DNA of 64,000 bases, from contig JASDDO010000006.1 of NCBI GenBank assembly GCA_030015575.1, positions 322,200,361-322,264,360 on the forward strand, in the 5' to 3' direction. The stretch is from Agapanthus africanus. Its lineage: Eukaryota > Streptophyta > Magnoliopsida > Asparagales > Amaryllidaceae. Below are positions 47,141 through 59,700 of the stretch, piece after piece. Both the position numbers and the translations under genes were made by a program. Under the pieces are notes generated by a model. That model saw only the letters and a program-made list of their open reading frames with translations. It made no database searches and was not told the DNA's origin. The first letter of the stretch is position 1, and the number at the start of each line of letters is the position of its first letter.

Positions 47141-50100
47141 TTTGACAGCGACTATGTCCCGACCCTAGACTATGACTCCGTGACTAAGTTAACCGTTCTT
47201 AAAACACTGGTATTTGGATTGTCTGAGTTGCATGCATCATTGCCACTCCTACTTTTACCCTTTGCTTTTTCTCCGGAACATTCTGTATCACTACGAAGAT
47301 CTACAGTTATTGGATATGACCATCGTATAGTTACATACGAACTCGAAGAAACTTGTTTCAGATTCGAGGATGGTTTCCGGTTCTGGAGAAATTGAATAGG
47401 ACTATTCAGTTGTCTTTTCCTTTTACCTTCTCTCAGGTTGTGAGGGCTTCTAAGATTAGAAGATGGTACACCTATTGCGCTTATTGGATAGTCTTCTTCC
47501 AAACCATAGGCAGGTGCCAAAAGGTAGGGAATGAAGAAAACCAATTAGCCTAAGTGTGGTGTACAGAAGGTAATAAGTAATGACAAATAAAAGGATTAGA
47601 AAGAGGGCAAAGTAAAATGCGACTGCTATCATTCACGACCAAACTGCGTATATACTATTATAGTCATGAATCTGGATAATGGAAGAGGCATTATTATGAA
47701 TACCCGGATACCCCTTCGAAACATTTTCATGTTTCAGTTTCACTATGCGTTGTTAATTGAAAACTGATTTCCTAAGGTATGTATTTACCAGGTATGATTC
47801 TCACATCTGTATGGTTTTACAGATGATGAGTGGGAGCAAGTTATTGGGAATTGGGTGATCATCCTCATTATATCAAAATTCATTGTAATTGGTGATATTT
47901 GAGGAAATTGCCTGGGTTTTTTGCCGGACGGCAAATATTTGGTTTTGAATATCCGTTGTTATGCACCAATTTCAAATTGATATATCTGTATGTTTATGAA
48001 GCGAGATATAACTTTTTGAAATTATGTCCATGATATTTACCTATATCAGTTGATGGTTAGGTAAGGAGCATTCAACAGCGGTGTAATTTTTCATAACCAT
48101 AGTACAGTTTTCAACCTACGACGCACAGGATTTGAGTTATTAAACTTAGGGGACTTATACAAAGTATTGTATGTTGTCCACTGTCCATTAGGACGGAGGG
48201 GTTGGTCCTCGTACTATATTCTGTTTACTTGTGACTTCTCAAGTTTTAGACACGTGTTTCGTAGAAATAGAAAGTCTAAGTTTTGAGAAGTTATAGGTAC
48301 AAGAATAAAGTAGAGAACCAGGTGTCGCAAGTATCGGGATTCTTCAAGGTAATCGAAGATATAGATACTTGTGTTTGGTATTCAGTTGATAGTAATGGTT
48401 TTGAGAAACTTGTTTCTCTTTCAGATTACTCATGTTTGGATACACTCCTAAGTTGAGTAATGCTGATCGGCCTCTCTCCATTTAGTTGACATGCACTGGA
48501 GACAGCCGCATGATTTGAATCTGGTTCCAATTAAATCAGTGCCTCTGTTTCTACATTGTATATAGAATGGCTCATATCTTAACGATATTAAGGTATATGG
48601 AGTTGTCCGGCTTATGCTTAAAACCAGACTCTGGATAACTCAAGGAACATTTCAGTAATGGTGGTTTGTGGGTTAACCTGGGCTTTGACGAGGGTTAACT
48701 TTCTACCATCTGGAAGATCAATAGTGATATTGTTCTTGACTCGCCACAGTTTTAGTAAAATGGACTTTTCCAGAAAACAGTAGTGGGAGTATGGTAGAAC
48801 TTGAAGTAATTCCAGAACCACAGACGATTACTGAAAATTTAATAGGAACAAAAGATTCAATTAGGTTTGACATTCCATTAACCACTCCGCAGATATGGTG
48901 GGTAATCTCAGGCACCCGAAAGGTACTTCGGTATTCTCAATGACGGTGACAGGGAGGTTCTTGTTTACCCAGACTTTCCATTACTGCTGTTCTAGATTAT
49001 GAGACTCGGCAGGAGGATGAGTATAGCATCGTTCTGAACTAGGTTTAGAAGTGCACGTGTATATGACTCTGCCAGAGGGTTGTTGTGGTCAGTGGGAGCA
49101 ACGGAAGCATAGTGGACAAGCAGCTTGTGTCTATTTATAAACTAAAGCAGATATAGCTGAGATAGATCATCTATTTTTTATGTGACAGTCATGGGCTTTG
49201 ACTTCATCAGAATAGGGGATGGATCTGTTAAGAAGGTAGTAGGGTGTGACGTCCTGGTATTTGGATGACATGCACGATATAGGAAGTGAAATTCCTATAC
49301 TACGATCGGTTATACTGTGGTTGTCACATAGTGGTTTCTCCACATAGGATATGGATATAATATCAAACATTCTGGTTACTAGATCTATGGTTTTAGATCT
49401 AGATTTGGGTAGTTTCCCAATCCGGGTACTTAGACAGTATTCTAAAGGTGTTTTAGAATGGACGACTCCTGGCATGGTGATGTACCTGCAGGTGATGGAG
49501 TCACCCTCTCTAAAGGTGTATTACAGACTAAAGAGGAGAGGGATGTGCATGATTGGTATATCACTTGCTTAGGCAATTAAGTCAATCATGAAATGTCAAG
49601 TACCACCAGATGTTGTTTTTGCACTAGATGCAATAAGTTGAGATATTAATCCAATCCTGGAGAAACGTTCGGAAGCAGTTTTAGAACATAAGTGGATGTT
49701 CTAGGGATATGATAACGGCTGCCTCATTCAGGAGACGGTTATTATTCTAGGCTTCCAAGATGACCTGGATGACAGAGTGACTGTCAGAGTTATAGTTTTC
49801 CCTCTGACGAGGGGTAGTAGTTTGGACAGTTGGTCCAAGCGGATACTGAGGGAGGCATGGCGCAGGATACTGATTAAATTCAGTTGACGATACAGTATAA
49901 GAAGTTTGCTGGATTTGGAGTTCATTTATGAACTAGGTCCCATCAGATACCGCGAACTTGAGATAAAGAGAGACATAGAAAGAATCATCAGGGCGGATCC
50001 ACTCACTGAGGCTATTTCTCGAACATAATAGTTTTACAAACGAGCTTTGTGAAACTGATTTGTAGACGAGTTTGGTGTTCGGTATCACACGGGCTGTGAG

Positions 50101-50143
50101 TATGCGATACCGCAATAATTAGCCTTAACTGCAAGTGGGAGAT
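47141..50143 (+). pseudogene. C internal copy 2: decayed pol
   Basis: Same ordered but decayed integrase, RT and RNase H traces as copy 1, here without an insertion. Ends in AAGTGGGAGAT (50133-50143). Broken in dozens of places, almost all shared with copy 1. Confidence 0.72.
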
Positions 50144-52068
50144 TGTTGGCTATAGTGCCCTCAAAGTCAATTATTGGATCGCAGGCACGTGATTGCAATG
50201 ATTGAGGGAGGACCTATACCGATAGAATAGTCTTACTCGAGATGATAGTATGCTATCTGGTTTGTCTTTATCATCATGTACATGCTTAAGGTGATATTAC
50301 AGATCACTATTACATGTTGATAGAGCCCATAGGATTCTTTCTTGACTACCAGAAGTATGATGGCGACCATATACATGAGAGTTGGGTAGTCTATAAGTAC
50401 ATCCTTAAAGTGTCTCTAGTCGTGGGAGTTTCAAGACTAGGCATCGATACTCCGAGAGTAGACTAGTGTATACGGATTGAGACCCCGACGAGGGGCGATG
50501 GCCGGTCTCATAAGCCATTGATGTCAGTTGGTTCACCTAAGATAGTATACAGGTGCTCATTGGGTTATGAGTACACCGGACGGACTCGCCGGGAACATGC
50601 TACTTGGTATTATACCTATTATCAGATAGTAGTTCCCTGGTGACATATGTACTGGTTAGTCTATCGACCTGTGATCGTCATTTGTCTCGTGTGAGTTCCC
50701 ACTGTGCTTTGATTACTACCCTACCACGGCTCAAAGGAGTCGTGCAAACAGGTTTTAGTTGGGTACAGTCGCGAGCCACATGGAAGCAGTGAGTGGATCG
50801 TCAAGGGATTCGTCTCTCCCGGTATTAGGGGTTGATATCGCGCTGTGTTTGGAGAGCCATTACACAAAGTCCTTGGCCAAGGCAAGTGAGATTTACTGGT
50901 AGGTATTCCAATAGTTTCTCAGGGTGTTCTAGAGTACACTCTGACACGACTTATACCGCTATTAGGGGTCTGACGTTTACCATCCCCCTAGGCCCGATAT
51001 GCGATACTCATAGACGAATAGACTGGACTGTACGGATATTGTCACTGTCAGGCTCAGTAGGGTTTCAGGATGAGTTCGCTCGTCGGCCTCCCTTTCGCTC
51101 AATACTTGGGTAGCCGTTACGTACAGCTAGTGCCACTGACGTGCTTATGGTTAAACCCACTGCCAACGTATTGACGAGTCTTTAGAGTCCCACAGAGAGG
51201 GTTTCCCTAGTTCGGGCGAAACGTTCTAGAGGCCGTATGGTTTTATGGCAGGGTTCGATCATATACGTGCACTTGTGCATGGATCATGATCGGATGGATC
51301 ATACTAGTGGGCTTTGGTTTAAGCCGGATCCTAGTATTAGATTGTTGGAATATTTTCGTCTCGTTGTATTCGTATTCAGTCGGAATACGGATGCAGATAT
51401 GTATATACGGATGTGGGGTATTCTTGTAAGTCGTTACGAGTTTACTTTTGGAGTTGTCATTTTCTTTTTTCCATTAAACATTTAGTTTAATGTTTGGATG
51501 GTTGAAAATGCGAGTTCTTGTTTTTGGCCAAAATTCTTGTACTGGAAATTTCTTTTTCTGTGAGCTTATTTCGAAATTCATGGGCTGGGCAAATTCGTAG
51601 TCATGTTTTGATTTGGATATTTGTTTAAAGATAATTATGAGTGATTTGGTGAGGCATGTGTTGTGATTTTTTTGTAAGGAAATTTAGTGACTCGTGCCTG
51701 TGATTTAATGTTTTTTGTCATGCTAAGGATATTTGTTTTAGATATTTAGTGTGTGGGGATTAGGGGGCTGTGGATTTTGGTGGGGATATATATTTCTTTA
51801 GTTGCTTTCATTAAACATAGATACCTACCAAAATCCCCAGTGAACCTATTTTCCTAATTGGTCGAGCCTAATTTTTCCTACCATGCCCACATTTTTCCCT
51901 CACTTGGCAACTTCAATTCACCTCCATCCAAATCCTTGGGTGCTTTGAGACAAATTATTCACACACCATCTCTACACCATCTTGGGTATCTAGGCTAGCA
52001 AACTGGATGCTCGAGTTGCTTCGGTTTTGAAGCGAGAGCCCGTATAACTAATCCTCGACGTGGATCGT
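50144..52068 (+). repeat. C LTR 3 (cut by A2)
   Basis: Starts TGTTGGCTATAGTGCCC and follows LTR 1 and LTR 2 to about 240 bases short of their end, where the A2 LTR begins. The remainder should lie after A2, outside the window. Confidence 0.85.
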
Positions 52069-52184
52069 TGTAACAACTCCAATTTTTGTATACATAAAAT
52101 TCGTTTAAATTTGAAGTATACTTGGGGTATTTAATGTTGCTGTTACCACTTTAAATATTTATTTTCCCACAATAATTACAAGAA

Positions 52185-52250
52185 GGAGCTTGTAGCTCAT
52201 TGGTAACACCTTGCATTGCTGAACCAAGCCACCAGAGTTCACATCCCATA
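52185..52250 (+). other. tRNA-like unit in A2 LTR 1
   Basis: A-box match TAGCTCATTGG at 52193-52203 and B-box-like AGTTCACATCC at 52236-52246, followed by T-rich sequence. Same unit as in A1 and in A2 LTR 2. Confidence 0.5.
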
Positions 52251-52399
52251 CCCCACATTATTTTTTATATTGATTTTTTTTTAAAAACCTTTAGAATTCT
52301 AAGAGTTTACACGTGCATATCTCACAAAAACCCCACTACACCCTAAGATGTAACACTTGCAGGAGTTAGATGAACCGTCGGGGGGGATCCTGGCCGCCG

Positions 52400-52490
52400 G
52401 ACTCGGCCGGGAATCGGCCAACTCGGCCTCGACTCGGCCGACTCAGTGCTCCGACCGAGTCACGGCCGAGTCACCCCCGAGTCGGCCGAT
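52400..52490 (+). repeat. GC-rich ACTCGGCC cluster in A2 LTR 1
   Basis: ACTCGGCC occurs several times, then its complement CGGCCGAGT and CCGAGTCGG forms follow, so the stretch can fold on itself. It lies about 200-280 bases before the TATA box. LTR 2 has it at about 60519-60610. Confidence 0.7.
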
Positions 52491-52676
52491 TCCGGTGACG
52501 GCCCTAACATGAAAGTTGTGTCTTTTCATATTCCCTATGCACCTGCAAAATTTCAGTCTCAGAGCACTTCCAGAGCTCTTAAAAAACCCCAATTACTCCA
52601 CTTTTAATACATTTTTATTACATTTTATCACATTTTTATTTTTAACTTTTCAACTACCCTAACCCTAGCCTAACCC

Positions 52677-52684
52677 TATAAATA
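52677..52684 (+). promoter_or_regulatory. TATA box of A2 LTR 1
   Basis: TATAAATA after a CCCTAACCC-rich stretch; LTR 2 has the same at 60796-60803. Confidence 0.65.
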
Positions 52685-55174
52685 CCAACCCTACACACTA
52701 CCCTCTCACCCCCAAAATCCTAAGCTCACTCTCTCAAAATTTTCCAAGAAGTGTGTGATTTGAAAACAAGTTCGCGGCGAAGCTCCGACGAAATTCCGGC
52801 GACGTTTTTTAGAAACAACCGGCGACGAAGCAACGCCTCGGCAACTCCTTTAGTTCCCCTACACTCCTTAGTATAGATCGAAACCCGTAAGTCCCATTCT
52901 ATCCCCCTTTCTATTTCTCTAGAATACGAAATTACGAAACCCGACGGAATCGGAACAAATCCGATTTCCGACTCGGCCTTCTATAAAATTTCACCTTTAA
53001 TCAATTCAATCATGCTTAAACATCTTATTGTTGACTATTAAACATTCAACGAATAATTTGAACAAGTTTTCTCACATGAAACGATAACCTTTCCAATTCA
53101 TCGTATTTTTCACCTTATTACTATCATGTTTCGATTTCACATTTAACCCCTAAACTTTGCTATACATTTAAAGTAGAGCACGAGGTAATGACCTAACTCT
53201 ACACACACGTAAATACAAACCTAAACGAAATCATCAAGAACTTAGAATACGATAAAATAAAGCTTTCATTTAAATACCATACTCTTAATAAAATCATTCT
53301 TAAAAGTTTTAGATTTGATACGCTTTTAAATAAATACCTCTCATTAGGAAATACGATAAGTTGTGGACATCGATCGTTTATCTAAACCTGACTTTGTGGT
53401 GTCTAGGCTAGGCAAGTGAGCTTAGGTAACTTTAAAAGGCCCGTCTCATGATTCGTGAGTGGATCCCTCCTTCCTCACTTGTACTTACCTGGCCACAATT
53501 GGCGGTGAAGAGGCGATTTGAGCCTTCTAACGACTTGTCGTTTAGACCATTTAGAAATAAGCTAGTTGGCTTAGAAAACCCTAGAATCTAAAATACGGAA
53601 AATTTACACCTTTGCAAATAAATACCCTTTACTTTATAAAACCGTTTTCTAAAGAATTAGTATTTTACAATCTTTGCAAAGCGCCGCTACAACCCACCCT
53701 TGGGGAACCCGTTAGGGATAATACGGTTTATCGTGCACGCTCGGGCTTAGTAGTGCGAGATTCAGACCTCCACAAGGAGCATTCGGTCTCGAAAGGTTTA
53801 AAATACGACATCTTAAGAAAATGAGATTTTTGGAATATAAAATATTTATTAAAATTACTTTTGTATAAACATAAGTATATTTATCATTTAAATATCAATT
53901 TTATTATAATATAAAATTTTCCACCTTTTTCTAAAAATCACAAGAATATATTTTATACTAAAATACAATGAATTTCCAATAAATCAATATTACAGATAAA
54001 TACCCTTATTTATAAAACTATGATATTTTCACTAGAAATGTCACAATATAAAATCCACCATCATTACAACTCTAAAGACGAACAATAAATACTTGAGACG
54101 TATTTTGAAAAATATATAAAAGTATTTTTACATAAAAACCCCTCAAGGTTTATAAATTACCCTAAGGACCCTAACAATTATAAGACTTCAATTCACATCC
54201 CTGATTGTCTGACTCGGGTTTGAGCCTGATTAATCTGACTTGAATATGATTCAACTCAATCTATAATCTATAAGATTCTAATTCAATATGAACACATGAA
54301 TCCATGAATACAATTATCAATTTATACACTTGACTGAACCGAACCATGGATATATATTCCTTTTACATGATTCTCAGTATTCCATTTTCATGACTCCACG
54401 GTTATAACCGTTTCCTGATATCATGGTTTCGGTCAGTCAGTCAGTCACACATACAATCAATACAATTTTACAAGATAACAATACAAACAAGACATCGCGG
54501 GGTTTAAGGGGTAGATTGGTACGGAAGGTGTTAAAGGTGGCACGAGGTGGTCAGATTTAATACACCTAACATGAATCCAGTTGATGTTGTACCGTGGCAT
54601 AAACGGTTTCTTGTACTATACGTGCCCCAGTCTCTGGCATATAGAGACTCCCCTCGTATACACTGGCCTTTTTCTGTACCAAGCTACAAACAAGAGCGTT
54701 AACATAACATTACAACAATAGTATACACTTTAAAATATATCTTCTTATCCTATATTTTCTACCTTCCTCTTACCTTTCGGACTCACCGAGCGACATGTTC
54801 GCTGACAACATTCTGTTTCTTTCTTCTTTGAATGTCGTCAGGTGATTTGGACCCGGCGGAGATCGAGCCATCACAAGAAGACTTGGAGCAGTTTGCCGAA
54901 GACCCTGCACTTTATTTTCATTGTACACTTTTCCTTTCTGTATTTTCATTTCATGTTATGCCACTGTTTAGGCATCTTTTTATTTCAGTTGTATTTCCTT
55001 TCATGTATTGTACAAAGAAAGTTAATAAATAAAAGTTGTTGTTCTTTTTATTTCTTGTCTCTTGTGTATTTATTTTATATTTCTTAGATACGCTTAGCGT
55101 ATGTACTTCTGAGTATATACGTAGCGGACCTCATCACGTCTCCTTCGCCGTACACTGGGAAGCGGGGCGTGACA

Positions 55175-55384
55175 GGTTTTGTTGGTGGCCCATGCAGGTC
55201 AGAGCTGTATGAATCCCTATCATGCAGTTCTGTTCTGCGTGAACAACCTAAGCAATATAACACAAGAACCAGCAACTAAAACATTCTTTACAATTCATGT
55301 TCTTGAATCTTGCAATTTCATATTATTGAATCTTATCATTTCATGTACTTGAATCTGTCCTAACCCAAATTTTTCTTCAGGGTT
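55175..55384 (+). other. A2 leader, unit 1
   Basis: About 210 bases from the LTR terminus to the gag start, with the same atypical primer-region sequence as A1 and unit 2. No other feature seen. Confidence 0.65.
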
Positions 55385-56640
55385 ATGGATTCTCCGAACA
55401 ACACCAGCACCAACGTTAACAACACACCTCCAGCACTACCTATCACACCCGCTATTCCTGCGCCACCTACCGAGCAAAGAGTGCTACTTGAGGCGATCCG
55501 CAGCCTTCTCGAGGGACAGCAACAACTCCTGAACCGTCCCGAGACTGATGCTCCTGGAGTAAAGCAATTCAGGACTTTACATCCGAAACAGTTCTCAGGA
55601 AAGGGGAGCCCACTGGAAGCTGAGGAATGGGCTCAAAGTATCGAGGATGATCTGGCCGCAGCACAAGTGCCAGACATAGCTTGGGTCCGTATGGCGAAAC
55701 TACAGCTCACGGATAATGCTCGCAACTGGTGGAAGGCGGAAGAAAGCCGTCTTGCACAGCCTATTGAATGGAAGACTTTTCGCGAGAAGTTTGACGCAAA
55801 ATACATCCCCGTGACTGCCAGGTTTGCCATGGAGCAGCAGTTCATTCATCTACAACAAGGATCGGTGTGGGACAAATCATTAGATGAATACGACGCTGAA
55901 TTCACCATGTTAAGCCGGTAAGATATGTCGCAATAGTTCAATTTTTAAATATCACATACTACACTGCTAACACAATCTTTAAACAGATTCGCGGCACACT
56001 TGATACCGACGGACGAGATCAGAGCCCGTCGCTTTCAACAAGGACCGGACACGGAGATTCAGGCTGCTCTAGCCACAGAAAAATTTTTGACTCATGAGGA
56101 TACTCTGGAAGCTGCCCGCAGTTATGAGGCAGTGATAAAAGCAAGGGGCATACCTCAGTCTGCAGGAGTCAAGCGCCCTGCCAACCAGATGGCAGGTGGA
56201 GCCTCGTCCAGACCACCTTTTGTGCCAAGAAGTCCTGGAGCACCAATCAACAGGCCCAGCCCAGCCTTTTGTAACTACTGCAAGAGAAACGGGCATCTGG
56301 CGAGAGATTGCCGGCGTGCTAACAACCTTTGCTTGATCTGCGGCTCAGCTGCTCATGGTATTGGGGCTTGTCCTCATAAACAAAACCCAGTTGCTGCACC
56401 CAGGCCAGCAAACAATTATCCACAGCGTCCAGCCATCCAAACCCCTGCTCCAAGACTTGCACTACCTGCACCACCCAGAGGACCACAAGCTGCACCACCT
56501 CCTCGTCAGTTCCATCAAGCTCAAAGGAACGTTCCGAGAAATGCTCCTCAGGCCAGGAGGAATGTACCAAAGCGCCAGACTTTCACGATGTCTCTGGAAG
56601 AAGCTGAGGCCACTGGCCAAGTCATTACTGGTAAACTTTC
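55385..56640 (+). pseudogene. A2 gag, unit 1 (Ty3/gypsy)
   Basis: Capsid-nucleocapsid region. Starts MDSPNNTSTNVNNTPP; the capsid part has the WWKAEES and FREKFDAKYIP motifs typical of plant gypsy retrotransposon gag; the nucleocapsid has CNYCKRNGHLARDC, then a second Cys/His-rich stretch (CLICGSAAHGIGAC) and a Pro/Gln/Arg-rich tail. An AT-rich stretch with intron-like ends lies in it at the same place as in A1, and another at its end. Apart from these it looks close to whole. It would form particles around the element RNA in the cytoplasm. Confidence 0.82.
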
Positions 56641-56719
56641 CTTCTCAAACTTATCTTTTAGTCTTGGTTATCTACACACTTTCCCTATACCTAAAACATC
56701 CCGCATACCTTAGGTACAA

Positions 56720-59700
56720 TCTTAGTAACCTCACTACCTGCACTTGCACTGTTTGATACTGGAGCATCCCACTGCTTTATGTCGCAACGGTTTGTCCGAA
56801 CCCATGCGATTCCAGTCTCAACGCTTGTATCCAGCTGGAATGTCAGTTTCGGAAATGGCGTTCTAAAGGCAACTATGGGATACAGCTTGTGTCCGGTCGT
56901 CGTCTGCAGCCGAGAGTTTTATGCTGACTTCAAAGTACTGGACATACCGAACTTCGATGTGGTTCTAGGAATGGATTGGCTTGGAACTTCTTATGCTACC
57001 ATCGACTGTCGTCAAAGGAGAGTAGTATTCGAGATTCCAGACCATCCGGTCTTCTATTTCAAGAGCGGAGACCATACCCTGGAGCCAAGTACCTACAAAG
57101 CGAAGCCAAGGGAAGCAATAGTTGCAGCAGCTCAAGCAGAAGAAGAATTAAGACCAGAGTTAGTTCGAGAGTTCGACGATGTATTTCCTGACGATATATC
57201 AGGTTTTCCTCCCGATCGAGCTCTTGAATTCAGTATTGATTTAGTACCAGGAGCACAACCGGTGATCAAAGCACCTTATAGATTAAGTCCGGAAGGTTTG
57301 AAGGAAGTTCGAACACAGTTGGACGAATTATTAGCAAAAGTATGGATTCGTCCCAGCACTTCAAGTTGGGGAGCGCCTGTACTACTGGTGAAGAAGAAAG
57401 AAGGTTCATACAGAATGTGCATCGATTATAGAGTCTTGAACGAAGTCACCATAAAGAACAAGTATCCACTCCCGCGCATCGATGACTTATTCGATCAGCT
57501 AAGTGGATCTTGTGTTTTCTCTAAATTGGATCTCCGTTCAGGTTATCATCATGTGAAGGTCAAGGAAGCTGATATTCACAAAACAGCTTTCAGAACTCGC
57601 TATGGACATTACGAATTTCTAGTGATGCCATTTGGAGTGACCAATGCACCAGCAATATTCATGAACCTAATGAATCAAGTTTTCCGGGAGTACTTAGACA
57701 GGTTCGTTGTCATCTTCATCGACGACATCCTGGTATATTCTAAGAGTCGGAAAGAGCATGCAGAGCATCTACGAATTGTCCTGGAAACTCTTCAACAACA
57801 TAAGCTTTATGCCAAGTACAGCAAGTGTGAGTTTTGGCTAAATCAAGTTGGTTTTCTTGGACATATCGTATCAGGAGAAGGAATTTCTGTGGATCCAGCC
57901 AAAGTTTCAGCAGTTAGCGAATGGCCTACACCAAAGTCAGTGAAGGACATTCGGAGTTTCTTCGGTTTAGCTGGATATTACAGAAGGTTCATTGAAGGAT
58001 TCTTAAAGATAGCAACACCCCTGACCAAGCTCACACAAAAAGATGAAGAATTTTTGTGGTCAGAAACATGCGAACAAGCTTTCGTAGAACTCAAGTCAAG
58101 ATTGACATCTGCACCTATTCTCGTAATACCGGATCAATCTGGAGGATTCGAAGTACATTGTGATGCATCCGGTAAGGGATTAGGATGTGTTCTACATCAG
58201 CACGGTAAGGTTGTGGCTTATGCTTCAAGACAACTGAAGACACATGAGCGCAATTATCCGACGCATGATCTGGAGTTGGCAGCCGTCATCTTTGCTCTCA
58301 AGATTTGGCACCGCTTTTTACTTGGTGAACGAGTGAACATCTACACAAATCATAAAAGTCTGAAGTCCGTGTTTACTCAGAAGGAGTTGAATATGCGGTA
58401 GAGAAGATGGTTAGAACTCATGGCGGACTTTGACATCAACTTGCAATATCACCCAGGGAAGGTGATATCACCCAGGGAAGGTGAACGTAGTACCTGATGC
58501 TCTTAGTCACCAACCATTATCGATGAATCTCACCGCTCAGTGGAAGCTTCAGCAAGACTTGCATCAGATGGAGATTGAAGTAGTCATGCCAGATAATGCT
58601 TCAAGTTTGATGAATCTACAAGTTCAATCAACCATTGTCAATCAGATCAAAGCAGCTCAGGCAAGTGATGCTAAGTTGCAAAGGATCAGAGAACAAGTGG
58701 AGAATGGATTCAGAACAGACTTCATCATCCATGAAGACAGATCTTTGAGATACGGCAGCAGATTGTGTGTACCAAAAGGTCCTGTTTCGGGAAGAGTTAA
58801 TGAAAGAAGCTCATAGCTCTCCCTACTCAGTACATCCTGGAGGTACCAAAATGTACAAAGATCTACGTCAGAATTATTGGTGGCATGGAATGAAGCGTGA
58901 AGTAGCCAGGAGCGTCACAAAATACTTGGTGTGTCAGCAAGTAAAGGCTGAACATCACAGAACAGCTGGACTACTTCAACCGTTACCAATCCCAGAATGG
59001 AAGTGGCAACACATCACGATGGATTTTGTGACTGCCCTTCCTCGCAGCACAAAGGGTAACAATGCCATATGGGTCATTGTGGATCGACTCACAAAGTCGG
59101 CTCACTTCATCCCATTTCGAGTTGGCCAATCAACTGAGACACTAGCAAAGAAGTACATGGAGGTAATAATCTATTTAAGATTTAAACTCTTCATAATGTT
59201 CTATCTCTGATACCCATGAACTCATACAGGAAATTGTGAGACTTCATAGAGTACCGGTCTGCATTGTCTCCGATCGTGACACCAGGTTCCGATCGCAATT
59301 TTGGCAGAGTCTGCAAGCTAGCTTGGAAACAAGTCTGAACTCAGCCCGGCTTATCATCCATAAACAGATGGTCAGTCGGAACGAACTATTCAGATCTTGG
59401 AGGATATGCTCAGAGCGTATATGCTAGACTTCAAAGGATCGTGGGAAGATCACCTGCATCTTGTGGAGTTCGCGCACAATAACAGCTACCAAGCAAGCAT
59501 AGGAATGGCACCTTTTGCAGCATTGTATGGAAGGAAGTGTCGATCACCATTAAGTTGGGATGACATCGGAGATAGGGAACTTCTTGGACCAGAGATGATA
59601 GTAGCGACCGTTGATGTGGTTCGTACTATCAGGGAAAGAATGTGCATAGCCCAAGATCGACAGAAACACTGGGCTGATACAAAGAAACGACACTTGGAGT

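Larger units (their letters stand above)
24633..52068 (+). mobile_element. C: Ty1/copia tandem array, LTR-int-LTR-int-LTR
   Basis: Three LTRs (24633, 42675, 50144) and two internal regions in direct tandem, sharing the central LTR. Each internal copy has the primer site at its 5' end and the polypurine tract at its 3' end, so the LTRs are truly shared. The first copy is interrupted by D. Both copies have the same decayed pol, so decay came before duplication. The copies differ by about 1.9 percent by eye. The left flank is GTAGT (24628-24632); the right end lies outside the window because A2 cut the last LTR. Broken in dozens of places in each copy. Confidence 0.85.
52069..55174 (+). repeat. 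A2 LTR 1
   Basis: 3106 bp, TGTAACAACTCC to GCGTGACA. Contains a tRNA-like unit (52185-52250), a GC-rich ACTCGGCC cluster (52400-52490), TATAAATA (52677-52684), a GTAAGT donor-like site (52887-52892), a pyrimidine-rich stretch ending in CAG (54839-54841) and AATAAA near 55024. Confidence 0.9.

Noticed and set aside
24633-52068. Two independent copia insertions side by side
   Set aside because: The middle LTR is shared, no target duplication separates the units, and both carry the same decay.
52660-52684. Telomere-like CCCTAA runs, also near 60775
   Set aside because: Only two or three imperfect units next to the TATA box of the LTR; not a telomeric tract.
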